Assembly (NCBI GenBank): GCA_004794785.1
Contig: SJOL01001128.1
Span: forward strand, 4,494 to 68,493
DNA from: Opisthorchis felineus
Lineage: Eukaryota > Platyhelminthes > Trematoda > Opisthorchiida > Opisthorchiidae
Direction of reading: 5' to 3'
Length of the DNA: 64,000 nt
Shown in pieces: positions 10,212 through 23,681 of the stretch. Below the pieces are notes generated by a model that saw only the letters and a list, made by a program, of their open reading frames with translations, did no database searches and was not told the origin of the DNA. Made by a program: the position numbers and the translations under genes. Position 1 is the first letter of the stretch, and the number at the start of each line of letters is the position of its first letter.

Positions 10212-12477
10212 TAGTAAGTCAAACTAGAGGTACACCAGCGCAGTAACGCATAAAAGCACAAGATCAAGACCGCGAGATCCAGCATGATTAATTTGAGTAC
10301 TACTTAATTTCAGCTAGATTGTTAGTCAGTCAGTTTTAGAAATGCTTATAAAAAATCTCAATTTCAAGTGAAGGAATCGCAACTCCCAGTACGAAGATTG
10401 TTACTTTAAGAGCAGGAAATCCAATCAAAATGTTTTGCGCATCACTTACCCACAGACATATTGTAGACTCAGGACCCCCACTTGACAGTAGGAGCTAGTG
10501 AGTCCAAAAATCAAATCATCGCAGGACATCCCCACTGCATCATCTCAATACTGCTGAACAGTACTCAACTGTCGATCATGAGGTAAAATGCTTAAGGGGC
10601 GACTGTTATAGGTATAACAGAACAAGGAAGCACTTACTCGCTTGACCAAACGATGAAGTCAAAAACAGGTCATTTAACTTTTTGGATCGACATCACCTCG
10701 AAGTGCGCCCACCATAGCTAAGAATGTACGTGTGAACGGTTCCATGCAGACAAAGGATAGTCATTCCAAAATAGAGATGCAATAGACATGAGTCTTGATA
10801 AATGTCTGAACTGGGGACGGTCTTTTTCTATATAAGTAAGCGTCGTTACCTGCCACTCCTAGATTTATCTGAGGTGGTACTTGCAGCGCCAGTTGGGGAC
10901 TTTCTATAACAGATTTATTCTAAACTGAACATCACAAATATCATCAAGTCTGCATTCATTGACCACTGACAGCATGAACTGGTGGCAACGCTAGTCCGTG
11001 AACCTCAACCTGAAAACAACTCCTGTTACCTCGCTCAAGCTTTCGTGGGTTTTCCGGTGGCTTTAATAAAGCTAGTCTCTAGGTGCTGTCACCCGAAATC
11101 TAAATGGCTACGGTACCGGAGCCTTTAATTCTTATAAGGGATCGCGTCACGTGTGTCCACTTACCTAACTAACCGATACTCAGACTTGGGATAGGTACCA
11201 TTTTGGAAGCAGCTCAGCGCTCGGTAGCATATGAATACCAACAAAACTTTTGTTGCCTTTAAGTTGCATTTCAAAACTCGCAAATTGTTCCACCACAGAA
11301 CCAGTGGAAAAAGATCATGAGCTGCTCACCAATGATAAAAATTAGCTGGCTGATAGAAGTGGATCTTGCGATATCTCCAAGATTTGCACATCTAAACGAT
11401 TGTTCCCCGATAAGGACAATGAGTTTATCGTGCCGTCTATATTTATCAAACCCATGTTTAATTAATTCCATTCCCAGGTCCATGCATTCTGTATTACTTG
11501 AGAGAAGCAAGCTTAATTCTGTTAAAGTCTACACCAAAAGATGAACGAGTACTACAACCTCCCGCTGCCTAACTGAATCTGTGTCGCATCCCTGGGTTGC
11601 AAAAGAACGCAACCCCGGAAATCAATAATTCCAACAGACTGATGGCCGCATATCGTGGTTTAACCAGTTAAAGTTCTAGTGCGAATCCAGCACGTAAGCG
11701 CTGTCTTCATCGGCTCATGACATGTCCGTACATTCGCCACATTTAACTCGGACAACAAATTCATTTTGTTGCACCGTTTACTCTGGAAGTTCCCAGGAGT
11801 TTCTTACCTATGCAAAATGATTTTTTACATTACAGAATTAACGAATGAATCTGGTGAGCCGATAATGGGAATGTGTGCATGCGTTTTGAAAAAGGACTCT
11901 CTTCACCTGTCGATCCGTCTATCTTATTGGAAGTTTTTTCACTTTCGATAAGGCATGAAGTACTACTTGGTAATATTTGCTCATAAAAATCTCAACCTTG
12001 CAACTGGATCACCCATGTCCTTTGTACCTGATTTCAGCTTCATATAGCAACTCTGGTTACGAATTCCAGCAAAATAGGTAGACTTTCATTCGTTTTGATA
12101 TGCGCCTCAAGCCTGTATGTTCCATGCACTCTAGAAATTTCAAACCCGGCGAGCCTAACAGTTGACTTTCTCAGCGAACAGGCCAACTGCCATATGTGCA
12201 ATAATCAGCCTTTGCAACTTAATTTGCTCCTTTAGCCAAGCAGGTCACAGCCACGTTCAAAGTGGACCTAAACTGTTCCCATCATCTGCGTACAGCTTAT
12301 CTACACACAGCCCCTTAACTACTTAGGTATACACTTTGGGTAGTTCACTTCAAGATGACCAACCAAATTACGCGAAAGCAATCTCGGGAGCAACCAGTCA
12401 CCGTAGAGCTATTAGATACTGTTTAGAATATATAAAGCCACAGGGAGAAGAGACAAAATTTACCCACTTAACCCTGC
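10212..12477. other. No recognised gene
   Basis: Short overlapping ORFs only. The longest pair, near 11271-11544, overlap on opposite strands and neither has recognisable motifs. Confidence 0.45.
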
Positions 12478-12560
12478 GCTGACGATGTCAGCTCGATTGG
12501 CGATGAAACGTTTGCACTCCAACTGCCATGCTCGGCAAACAGACCAACAAACAGTTCACC
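12478..12560 (+). repeat. Fragment of PLE terminal repeat
   Basis: Contains GATGTCAGCTCGATTGGCGA, TGAAACGTTTGC and GCTCGGCAAACAGACCAAC, which align with the inner part of the repeats flanking the Penelope-like element at 23.3-24.6 kb. Confidence 0.55.
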
Positions 12561-14277
12561 TCACTGCCTGCTTTGAGGTACTGTGTCTTGCGTGGACTTC
12601 AGGAGACTCTGTCAAGGATGTCTTATAGGATCGATGTTTCGCTAATCGGTAAAACTATTGAGTAGTTTGTTCGGTGATAGATGATACTTGCCACTGAACA
12701 CCCAGCACAAGTTCACATGAAACTGACGGGCTATGAACTGTTTCTGATGAAGATGGGATGACTGGTTTACTAAACACCAAATACGGTCTGAATAGCCCAC
12801 CGAGTGTCTTAGGGTAGCCGCTCAATATAATGTACCCGGTTCGTGCCCCACTCGCCTGTGATATGATAGCTGCACGAATCCTACACTGAGCACACGCAAT
12901 ACAGGGATAGGACAAGGAATGCTCTAAAGAAAACGAAACGAGGTCATTTGGTTGCATATAGCACATATAGGCAGTCAATCCGTGATTTTAGAGCACAACA
13001 CCCACCGACTTTGGAACGATGGATTACGCGGGCCAGACGAGGGATGCATTCAGACGATCACAACGCTCACAAAAAATGGTCTTGTCATTTTTCCCAAAAT
13101 TATTTGACTGTGTATTTCCGCGTCTCACAAACAGGCGGATGAACTTAAATAAGCAACTGTCCCCATAGTCCCGTTGGTAATCCTGGTCTGAACGTGCTGC
13201 TATTTGTCGTTATCCTGAGAGTGAGCAGTACTGCTTTATCGACGACACATCGAATCCACAATGTCACTGACGGCCAAGCCAATCATACCATCTGACCAAT
13301 GAGACCGAGTTTAAGCGAGCATGCTCAGTGTCTCCGTTCTGTGTAGTGCGGTTACTTGCTTTGCACCGACATGGACGTAGATTCGTTGTTGTGGTGAGTG
13401 CAGATCGATGGGGTATCGATCCAGTAGTTAAATGATCTATTTTTGGCTTCTAATGTGCGTGTCATCGTTTGATCTGGCGAGCACGTGATTTCCTGATTTG
13501 TTCTGCCTCGGATAGTCTTCCTTTAGACATTTTTTATTCATGATTAGAGCTTGAGTATTGTTCAATCACACTGAGAATATGCAGGCCGGCCAGTATGATT
13601 GTCCCGCGATGATTTGTTTTTTGTACCCATTAGCTTCCTTTGAGTGTCCTATGTGTACCACATCCAGTGGTTTGTTGTACCTGGCGAGAACCAACCGATA
13701 AACGATGGGTAAAGCAGCGCGATTGGCTTTTCCGTTCTTAAAGAGATCGTTCTTGCTTTTGAAATCACTTCCTTCACTTGAAACTGATGTGTTATGGACA
13801 GCGTGTATCCCTGGTGAACAACTGACACACGGTGAGCATGTGTTCCTGACTGCTTCTGTATTCAAGGAGTTCCTGAAAGATGGTGTGCAAAACCTAAAGG
13901 ACGAAGTCGTCGGAAAAAGTGTTTATTCAGTACCATCGTACTATAGTACAGTGATAATTTTTCATAATCTTGCAAAACTGAAACGCTAGAAACTCTACTT
14001 CAGACATCGCTGCACGTCAAATTGGTACTCAAAGTCTTGATCAAAGAAGACTGTTAAAATGAAAAAAAAGCCACACTGGATCTGAGAATCCACAATTATT
14101 TCAACGCCATATTTTGTACAAATGTGTGTATCATAACGAAACCAGAATTACTTTTCTCTGGAAAGAAAAAACGACAATTTGAAGGAATGTATAGCTGTGT
14201 TCACATCGTTGTCGCTTGAGAAGTTCCCTCCCTTTCCCGGTGCAATTATTCATGTTGGTCTTCAGGAAAGTGATGGA
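12561..14277. other. No recognised gene
   Basis: Overlapping ORFs at 13566-13865 (minus) and 13705-13989 (plus) have no recognisable domain, and at most one could be real. Confidence 0.4.
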
Positions 14278-14326
14278 GACCATTGAACTCGATTTCCACT
14301 CTCATTAGAGCCCATCAGTAGTGCAC
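14278..14326 (-). ncRNA. Degenerate hammerhead motif, family C (copy C1)
   Basis: Minus strand: GTGCAC, TACTGATGG (core altered), stem II GCTCT/AGAGT with loop AATG, GGAAA, TCGAGTT, CAATG. The stem II hairpin and the palindromic stem III remnant are kept, but core changes make activity unlikely. Confidence 0.55.
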
Positions 14327-14995
14327 ATCAATAACCCACTGTCCCCGGGCTTGGTGTGGACAAGAATTCTATGGATCCTACGACTGCCGAAAAGAAAGCG
14401 AAATCTGATGAGGAAGTATCAGGCATCCGTGGTACTACCTGACCGGTAAGTTCCGATAGACTGGTTAGTCTATCGGCACAACCAGGAAAAATTTGGGTTG
14501 GTCAAACGTGGTCAAGCATGAAATTTTAGGTGTTTCCAATCTGCGTTCATAAAGCCAATTGTCCACCAGGGCCAAGGAGGTTCACTGCTGATGAGCTGGG
14601 ATAAGAAAAAATATCCTGTCCATGGATTTCTCTTTTCGGTGTGAACTAGCTTAAAGAATTGTTCTAGGGCTTAAGGACAATGCAAACGAGATTGACATGA
14701 ATACGAATTTTACATATCGCGCAACTGCCCACCGCCAAAATCCGTGTTCTATGATTAGAAACTAAAGGCATGCTCATTATTGGCCAGGTTGTCCAAGCAG
14801 TGTGGGTGTCATTGCTTTCTCACTGGTGTCGCTCTAGTTAGCACCGTAGGTTAGATATGTACGATGTTCTGTCAGTCTTATTGCAGAGGTGCCATATCCA
14901 GACCTAACAAATAGCTGGACGGCCCAACCAAATTTCGGGATGATGATAACAAACTTGGACTTGTTAGTTAGTTAAGCTCACCAGACTAGATATGA

Positions 14996-15270
<275 letters not shown>

Positions 15271-15274
15271 TATC

Positions 15275-16745
15275 AATTTTAGCTACTTTTGGGATAAAAA
15301 ATGGGGGATTATGATCGTCATAAACCCACCCTTACATTTGTCTGAGCTATGAAGGTCACAAACGTGTGAAAGTCATCATATATTTCACGTAATCGATAAA
15401 ATAAAGATGGAATAAAAGACGGAATTTTGTGGAAAGAACACATGGCGGCTTAACCGTAAATTTAATAAAAGGTATGCCGGAATGATGGCGTCCAGTCATT
15501 ATACCCGAATTGGTGATTTTATCGCCACCCGTTTTGTCCGTAATGACGCTTCGCACCCCCATGGGAATATGATACTACTATGCATCCGCACACTTAATCG
15601 CAAGGAGTCTATGTGTATTCGATAACTAGGGCTCGGAAGAATTCAAGTTTGGAGATCATAAATGGATGAGAGAGAAGGCGGTGCAAACTTATATTTAATA
15701 GCCATTCGTAATAGCATTGTATATGTACACTCAGTTTTATTACTCAAACCATGTGCTGCCTTCGCAGAATGTTCTTGACCAAGACATAAAAACCGGAATA
15801 TAAATCGCAATCATTTTACGAAATGTGGAAATTAAAGATAGAAAAGTTCCCCCTTTGAACAACTCCTTTATAGTCGTCTGCCTTTCAAAGACTACCAAGG
15901 ACATGTAACAAAACAGGGGTTTCGATTTCGTCAAAACTTTCCACCTGTTTTAATATGAATTTTTTGCTCTTGGTGAAGAGGAATCACACTGAAGATATAC
16001 AGGTGTGCTTAGTTAGTTGTCAGGTTAACAGTTGGTTTTAGTACTGGTATAACCAGGTGCAGAATGCATCAGTGTCGTCTGCTGAAGGTAAGCATGTGGA
16101 TTCCTTAAACTCTCCTGATAAAAGTGTAGTTTCAGGTGGTGAAAACGAAATGACGACAAAACCAGTTTAACACGTTGCAGCAATTTTTTTCGGGCTTCGC
16201 CTGCCGTCACGTGAAAAGTCCACCGTGTTTTTTGGGTGTAGATGTTTTATGAATTTTTTTAACAGACTTACTACTTCAAAAACAAAGACAGGCACATTGG
16301 GTTTCATTGATTGCGACTGTTAGGTCACGTGAGATCAAAATTTGGGCCATTTTGACATGCTAATATAACTAGAGCCTGGTTTTTATTTTTCTGATGATAC
16401 AAATACTCAGTGCTTTAGTCAGCTAGAAAGCTCTCAGAATCAATCGGGAAGTCATCATTTCAGAAAATTTTAAAAGCTAGGTGGTAGATTTACTTCTGGG
16501 CGACGTTTCGTTTGCGACGCGAAAACTTTGTCAGGCAACTAGAAGCAGGAAATAATTTGTATGTAGAATTAAATGCAGCGACTACACTAAGAACAAACAA
16601 AACACCGAAAAATCCAGATGAATATCAGGTACCGATCAAAGACTCGGTGGGGTAGACACATGACATAGATCTGAAAAATAAGGAAATTTTAAGACAGTCC
16701 ATTCAAGCCACGCCAACTGATGTGGGGAACGCTGGAAACCTCTAA
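15275..16745. other. No recognised gene
   Basis: AT-rich, short ORFs only. Confidence 0.45.
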
Positions 16746-16845
16746 GCAACAGAACAGAACAGAACAGAACAGAACAGAACAGAACAGAACAGAACAGAAC
16801 AGAACAGAACAGAACAGAACAGAACAGAACAGAACAGAACAGAAC
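16746..16845. repeat. (AGAAC)n pentanucleotide satellite
   Basis: About 20 perfect copies of AGAAC in tandem. The reverse frame would give a repeated LFCSV peptide, which I regard as an artefact. Confidence 0.98.
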
Positions 16846-17559
16846 GTAGAGCTGGCGGTTTCTGACTAGATAATGGATATGTAGCGCTTTAAGGCTGTCA
16901 ATCATGCATACTCGTTGGCAGAAATGGTAGAGGGCCCAACGTGACCCGAATTCAGGTAAACCCTCTTCCTCAACCTAACTGTCGGAGCTCTAGGCCACAA
17001 GCACAGATCAACAAAAATAAAACTACGAAAAAGGGTAACCTCTAAATGACCTGAGCCAGAAGGACCGGATCCTAGACCTAACCCAAATTCATGTAAGTTT
17101 CCTAACCCATCTGACTTAACATTTGCTAAATCAGTCTAAAACTGAGAATGATTCGGTCAGTCAGGGGAGAGAGAGATCTCGCCTATTGATCCGCTTCTGA
17201 CTTGAAGTTTGACAAGCCTAGCAACTTAGATAGGTGACCTGACGAAGCATTTGTGTCGAAAACGAGACGCCACGTGGAAATAAATCTAACATTTGTCTTC
17301 CAAACTTTTCTGAAACGATACATAGTGCTTCCTTTAAAAATATTGTGCTCAGGTAGAAGGCAGCTGAACATGGCCGGAATGATTTTGGTAAGTCCGTCTG
17401 AGGACTATACTCAATGTATTTGTTCCGATTTCTGTTTCACTCTCTGGAAGATCTGTATGGTATGACTGATTATTAGATGCTTAAAAAATGCTCGTCTACA
17501 CGGTAATTTGATTTTAGCGAGTGGCTCAGCCGAATCCTGCTAATTCCCTCCTTTATGAT

Positions 17560-17850
17560 GCTTTTGTGCAGCATTGTGCAGCATTGTGCAGCACGTTCAA
17601 CTGAAGAACACCATAAAGGAGAAATTCAACTGGGTTCAGTTGAACCTCTCATTAATACCAAATTAGTGTGCAAATGCGTTGAGTTCGCAAACTGGGCACA
17701 ATCTGGACTCAAATGAAACGTATTTTAAGCGAAAATGTGGTCACCACACTTACCTGATTGGTTTCAAGAAGGACGAAGCCGGTCTTGGGCTATCGAAGTG
17801 CATTCAACAACCGTGGGAGTAGTATGTTCCGTCTATGGTTATCGAAAGTT
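17560..17850 (+). mobile_element. Family B hammerhead repeat, plus copy
   Basis: Carries a triplicated GCAGCATTGTGCA near 17570-17595, then GTTCAACTGAAGAACACCAT, ATTAGTGTGCAAATG, the ribozyme and a tail with CATTCAACAACC. The small tandem duplication in the 5' part is specific to this copy. Confidence 0.7.
17744..17796 (+). ncRNA. Degenerate hammerhead motif, family B (copy B2)
   Basis: CTTAC then CTGATTG (core changed), GTTTC...GGAC, GAAGC, CGGTC, TTGGGC. The arrangement is clear, but the core G-A and the GAAA box are damaged. Confidence 0.55.
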
Positions 17851-18328
17851 ACGGAGTTTGTAGAGTTGGCATCCGTAACTAATCAAAAATGGTTCGTGAC
17901 ATCTCATGCGTTTGTTGAGCTTCTTGCCGAGGATGGTCCGCTTGAGTCATTTGGCTTTTTGGTCATGTTGCTTAGACGTTAACACCTTCGTCAGTTCGGA
18001 TGTCTCCAGAGAAGACACGTTCATCTTTTAGGTCAGATGACCGGAATTCAAATCAATCCAATAAGGACAAAAAAATCAGGACCGGTACTCCCCCAATTTT
18101 GTGTGGGCCAAATAGAAACACCAGGTAGGTAGAACAGGAGATGAACTGTCCAAGCCAGAGTGACATGAATACAAAGTAATGTCCCCTTTCCATCTCCCGG
18201 ATAGTGATGTTACAATTGGTATGCCTTGGCATAACGAGTTTGTTCTTCAGCCAACAACCTGGTACACTAAGTTCCATAGGGAAGGATTAAACCCATGTGA
18301 TAAAAGCTGGTTTTCTGGTCATCACCAG

Positions 18329-18530
18329 CATAGTCGTTGATGAGTTAAATGACGATATCAGGATGGCCAATCAAACTGCTTATGACCAAATGGATGCTCC
18401 AGTTACAACGCAATTGTCTGGACCGTGTATCCAAATTAGTCCAGTTTTTGATGCTCCGAATCTGTCGCAGTCTGTCTGTAGTTGCGCCAACATTCAAAAG
18501 ATCAACGTATTGCCCATTCCCTCTGTCATA
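18329..18530 (+). CDS. Possible internal exon, unrecognised
   Basis: An AG after TTTTCTGGTCATCACC could be a 3' splice site. The frame then stays open for about 67 codons (IVVDELNDDIRMANQTAYDQ ... NIQKINVLPIPSVI) and ends exactly at GTAAGT at 18531. The product is not recognised and neighbouring exons were not found. A second overlapping frame is also open, so this is a candidate only. Confidence 0.3.
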
Positions 18531-18536
18531 GTAAGT

Positions 18537-19379
18537 AGTAGGTGAATTTTTCTCTCAGCCACACTCGTACGTTTTCTTCGGGAAACAGCGTGATACGTGG
18601 GCTGGATGGACACCATTTAACTAGAAGACGAATAGATTAGCGCAGGTCATCGATTTTCCCACCGCCCAAAGTTTTACTCTGAAGTACATTCAGGAGGGAG
18701 GGAAAAATTCGGTGAAGCTTGGTCTATCAAAAATCATGACCATATTGGGGTAGTTCTGAATGGCGTTCAGTGGTTCAGCATAACCAGACCGTTAAGTTTC
18801 AAAATTTTGCCAACCAGAAGGATGTTTAGGGAAAACTTAACAAGTAGTATAGAAAAACCTGCAAGTGGCTCACAAGTGTTTTCTCTCTGTTCGAGACTCA
18901 TCTGTTAGGCGCTACACCGAATATCAATAAACCCTTAATCTCACTTCAAAGTTGTTGCCTTTCCTACGGATAAAAAAGTACTACATCTACGGACTAAGAA
19001 GAGACCCTTTTCGGAATGTTGCTGTTTAGTTGCCATTGTTTAAGTCATTTTCCTGGTTCATTTATCAACTAAAGTAGTATATACATGTTATGCAGCCACT
19101 TGCTTTAACGGCACACTCACCTGGCATTGACCATGGACTTGAGAAAGCGGTTTTCCCACTTTATCCCTGTTTCAAACTTGAGTCCCTCGATATCCATCAT
19201 CCGACATCTAACCACACCTCATCAACGAGGTCAGCTAATCTAGTGCGTGTCAGTACGATGTAAACTATCCCATGGCAACCGCACTTGTACCTTGCTGAAT
19301 CTGCCTGCCAAAACCACAGTATATACTTTGTAACTTCGGCTAACGGCTACCAGATGGCGTTGACAAATTACTGTGACAG
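18537..19379. other. No recognised gene
   Basis: Nothing recognised between the possible exon and the family B fragment. Confidence 0.4.
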
Positions 19380-19480
19380 TTCGCCAAATGCACTCATTTA
19401 CACATCAGTTTGATTTTCACGGGAGATGCACCTGAATCCTGGCTAAATCTTTTGGTTATTGTACCAATTTTTCCAAGCTA
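19380..19480 (-). mobile_element. Family B repeat body fragment
   Basis: Plus strand reads CGCCAAATGCACTCATTTAC, TTTTCACGGGAGATGCACCT and TCTTTTGGTTATTG, a reverse-complement family B body without the ribozyme. Confidence 0.65.
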
Positions 19481-20424
19481 GTCTTTTGCTTTACCACGGT
19501 TGTAGCCTAAATCCGATTGATAACGAAGTGCACACAGGTGGCGTAGATTTGTGAGGCAGTTTCATCGTGGCAACGCCTGACATCATCGTAGGAAAGGAAC
19601 TGCATCCAGACTACAGTCAATGTTACGTCAGTGCATGTTACGTCGGTGTCATCGGTCAGCATGGGAAACCTATAGAAACAATTTGCTTATTGCAGCTCAA
19701 TGATGAACTTCAGTAGCGATTGTGACATGTGGATTAAAAGTTGAGTGGAACGAGCCAGGTACATATCATCTGGTCGATCATGGTGGCACTGGCATACATT
19801 GAAATTTGCAATCATGTTCATTCAACAGACAGACTACGGTGCTTCATATCTACACTTCTGGGTTATGGACACACGAGAAATTCACTGAAATGGATGCAGT
19901 ATTGAAAACGATGGAATGTTTCACATAAAGACGTCACAAGTTTCAGGAAGACCTATCAAACTAATGCGAATCTGGATCCCCCGTAAGCCAAATAAAACCT
20001 AAGGCAAGTGAAAGGAGCTATGGAATTGCTGAAGGTTGTGCGCTACATCTGACTTCGCAGTGTTATTCTAATCAAACAAAGGAGCGCGCTATTGAAACAA
20101 ATGGAAATCGGATAGCGGCTAGTAGATCCCGAGAGTACTGTACGTTTGTTTGGTTAGTTATTTAACTGAATGGAAGGTGATATGTGTGATAAAGAGTTTG
20201 TTGAAGAACGGCCCACTTTTACCGCTGACCTTATCTCTACCTTTTTTAGCAAGTGGGTGGTGGCGTTATAAATGTGATACTCTGCGCCATTCGAATTAAA
20301 AAGTGCCCCTGTGACGGAAATTTATTCCTCAATGGCACCAGTTAATTAATTTCGGCTCCCAAAACCAGCCCTCTATTCTTTTCATTGTTGCAGACCTTGT
20401 GAGTTGTTTTCTTCAAAAAACTAT

Positions 20425-20610
20425 ACTGTGACATCTCGAATATCGTAGCAACTGAAACATGAGGCTGCCTTTTTGCAGCCTATTCAGCTGAAGAGTATCA
20501 TGAAAGGGAGATGCACCTGGAATTCATTTAAGTCTTCCATTGAAACCAAACTGGTGCGCAAATGAGTGTATCACACGAATTTCGTGAAATTTCGGATCAA
20601 CTAGAACAAA
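20425..20610 (+). mobile_element. Family B repeat 5' part, plus copy
   Basis: Begins near GACATCTCGAATATC and runs through AGCAACTGAAACATGAGGC, CAGCTGAAGAGTATCATGAA and GGTGCGCAAATGAGTG. It stops before the hammerhead, and a poly-T run follows. Confidence 0.7.
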
Positions 20611-23274
20611 AAGAGCTTTTTTTTTACTCTAGTTGCCTCTCGTCCTCGAAGTCGACATTTCCTCCACAGATGTTTAGCCAAGCTTAGAACGAAAGAATCA
20701 TACTTCCGTCTGCCACTGCCGAAAATCACCGAGCAACTGTCCTAACTACTATCAGACTGAGTGTTTCTACACTGTCCATGAGCATCAACAACTGCCTCGG
20801 ATTCGCTACCTAGTATATATCTGAGGAAATTATTTTCAACAGTGTCACGCAGACACCTTGTACAATGAGTCTTTTTTCGAAGAAAAACTAAGCGTTCAAT
20901 ATGACTGGATAGTTGCACACATTAGTCATAGTGTGCTTAAACTTCCATCCCGTTGAAGTGCGACCACCCACCTGGTACGACCATTATCATTTGGCTGTTT
21001 TCCGATATATTTTGCTTAAAGAACTGGTCTTTTCAGCAGTTTTACCAAACAAACATGAGTAGCTATTAGCATCCTCCACTGTCAGCCACACTTGAACAGA
21101 TAGTACTGTGCACCACAAGTTTAAACTCACGGGCATTGACCCCGACTTTTGACCAGCAGATCGATGAACTCACAGACTGGCTGTATTCGAACAGTATGAG
21201 ACAGCACTCGCTATAAACAAAGTAGTTTGTTTCCGAGGGAAGATAAAGTCCATATTTATCCTGAAAATACTAGTGTCCTTCAAATAGATCTTAACTGGAA
21301 ATATGAGTTATGAAATTACGTTTTTCTGGCATATTTAGGAATAGATACGCGCCCCATCTGTTCCAAATTCCCCAGGGGGAAGGAACTTGCTGATTTCGTA
21401 TGTGTTCCAGATGTTTTCAGTCTATTTTGGCAGAAAAAATGTCACATGACATTCAATGAGAAGGCGATTTTAGTGAAAAATAAATATCCTTGTCAACCCC
21501 AATTAACTGTGTTCAGACAAAGCAAGTGAACACTTCTTCCTAGCTGTTTTCCTCAAATGGGGGAAAAATCTGTTCACCAGCAGTTACTATGCGACTTGGA
21601 AAATTGCCCATAGTATTCTTCTAGAAAGGCCACTTCCAGCGGTTACTCTGATCCTGAGAAATGAGTGTCCATCCTTCTGTGGCTACAGAAGAAGTCAGTT
21701 TACCACCAACTCCTGTACAACAGCAATGCACACAGTTTCTCCTCTCACAGCGTTATATGAGTTTGAAAAATACAAAGTCATTGTTCAGTGGTCGACAGTC
21801 GCCGTCATGAAGAGCCTGGATATTACAATGGTGTGACGGTTTGTACACTTCCATAACCCACTGAGACATACTGGGGAGTGTACATGTGACACTCACAGGC
21901 TCTCATGCCGGGTTGGTCGGCGGGCAGAGGCCTGACTAACAGGTTGGGGATTGGAACATGTGTGGCCATTTGCTCGTTAAAAATGTAGGCTACTCTAACG
22001 GTCTTACTTCAACCACTTCCGCCTTGCGGTTAGGCTTATGAGTCAAAGACTTTTGTTGAAAACCCTAGTCGTCTTTTTCTCTAGGTTCGAAAGCCCTGGC
22101 AGTAATCCAGCCCACGTACAACCACGATTCCTCCAACTAACAACAATGTCATACCACTTCGGCCGTCGCTTGTTGCCGCCAGTCGGGTCTCCTTACTGGC
22201 TACCTATATTAGGACGGTTTTTCTTATGGCAGTGAAGCACTAGTGTCCTCATCTGAAGTTGCCGACAATAAAGATAACGCCGATTGTCATCCATCGAAAT
22301 CACCCCTTTTTAAAACTATCCCATCATCTGCCCGATGAACGGGTTTTGTAGAAGTGATGTACCCTTTTAATCTTGTGCGTCCTACTCACTTATTCGAAAA
22401 TAATTTACCCTCATCAAGGACGTATCTGGGCACAAAAAGCCCTGGACTGATATATTTTCTAGCAGATATCCTGCACTCACTTTTGAAGGTCGCAAGTAAC
22501 CTCGATAAGTGATCGATGTGATCCATTTGACAGAGCGTCGGTTGTTGATCGTCCGAAGCTTCGAGAGCAGAAACGTGAACGTTTGAGTATATATATATAA
22601 TATGATATTAAGTTTCCTAACAGTTCTGTTAGACTGCCGCATCGCTACACGAGCTGCCTCATGGATTAAGCTGAGTGAATATGATACCTGTAACTGTTTT
22701 TTTCTCTGAAGCCCATTATTGTGCAAAATGGAATGAACCAACTCATTCTAGCCCGATACTTGCCATGCTCTAACGAACTGTTCCATTAGCATTGTTTTTA
22801 ATGTCATACAGAACTTCATTGTTCCTGACTATTTGTGTTTGGCCAGGCAACACACAAAGTGCTCATCGTCGATCCAAATGTCAGTTATGGACACCCGGTA
22901 CGCGTATTTTTACCTTCTTAAGTACAAATATCTTGCAAATTCAGCACAATCAAAATGAAATGATCACATCATACGCCTAAAAGATTCAGCTGAGCACGAA
23001 TACATAACGCACGCAACCTCGATCGCTTTTTTACCAAAGAGTTTGGTTAAACTTTGTATCAATTCGTCAGAGCCCCACAACGAAACATGCCCTTCACGCC
23101 CCGTAGAAACTGCTACTTTGACGATGAAATGCTGTATTAAAAGACGATACTTCCTGAATAGGGTGGATTTGTTAACTGGTGAACTTAAAGCTGTCCTGCA
23201 ACGAGCCGCTTGAAAGCATCCTAGTTCCTGTTTCAGTAATTTGGTTGATGCAAAGTTGAGCAACTTACGGATAG
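20611..23274. other. No recognised gene
   Basis: Short ORFs only, and a short TA run at 22588-22605. A B-box-like AGGTTCGAAAGCCC at about 22084 stands alone without a clear partner. Confidence 0.45.
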
Positions 23275-23530
23275 AGAAACCTTTATGGTCGTTGGTTTGT
23301 TCAATGAGCTGAGCAATTTGATTGCAAACGTTTATTCAGCAATCAAGGTGACAGAATGAGTGCATTGTTGGGGAGCCGGACGGAACGTAGCAGTGGGTCG
23401 ATGGTTTTGCGTTGAGTAGTGTTACGTGTGTGCTCCTATACGTGCTACCAGTTGGAGGCTGACCTTCGATCACGATTGCTTGTTAGGTAGGGTAGTTCCA
23501 TTGGCTGTTCTGTCCCCCTGTGTCCTTGCT
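23275..23530 (-). repeat. PLE flanking repeat, left arm
   Basis: Reverse complement contains GCAATCGTGATCGAAGGTCA, CCGTCCGGCTCCCC, ATGCACTCATT, CAAACGTTTATT (plus-strand form) and GAACAAACCAACGACC, matching the right arm in order. Confidence 0.75.
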
Positions 23531-23681
23531 TGGTGATCACGTTACCTTTGAGCTTGGCCTCCCCTGATCTCGGTGTTGAAATGGCCTCTGTCTTTGATCT
23601 TTCTGGGTTCCACTTTGTGAACTTTGATGACCTGACACCAAGCTTGTTTGCTGGTTTGTTATTCCGATAGTCGGCTCTGTT

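Noticed and set aside
14575..14610. CTGATGAGCTGGG
   Set aside because: No complementary stem II strand or GAAA box downstream.
16636..16905. ORF with repeated LFCSV units
   Set aside because: Product of the AGAAC satellite, no flanking coding signal.
17758..17982. 74-codon plus ORF
   Set aside because: Its first third lies in the family B ribozyme and tail, so not a gene.
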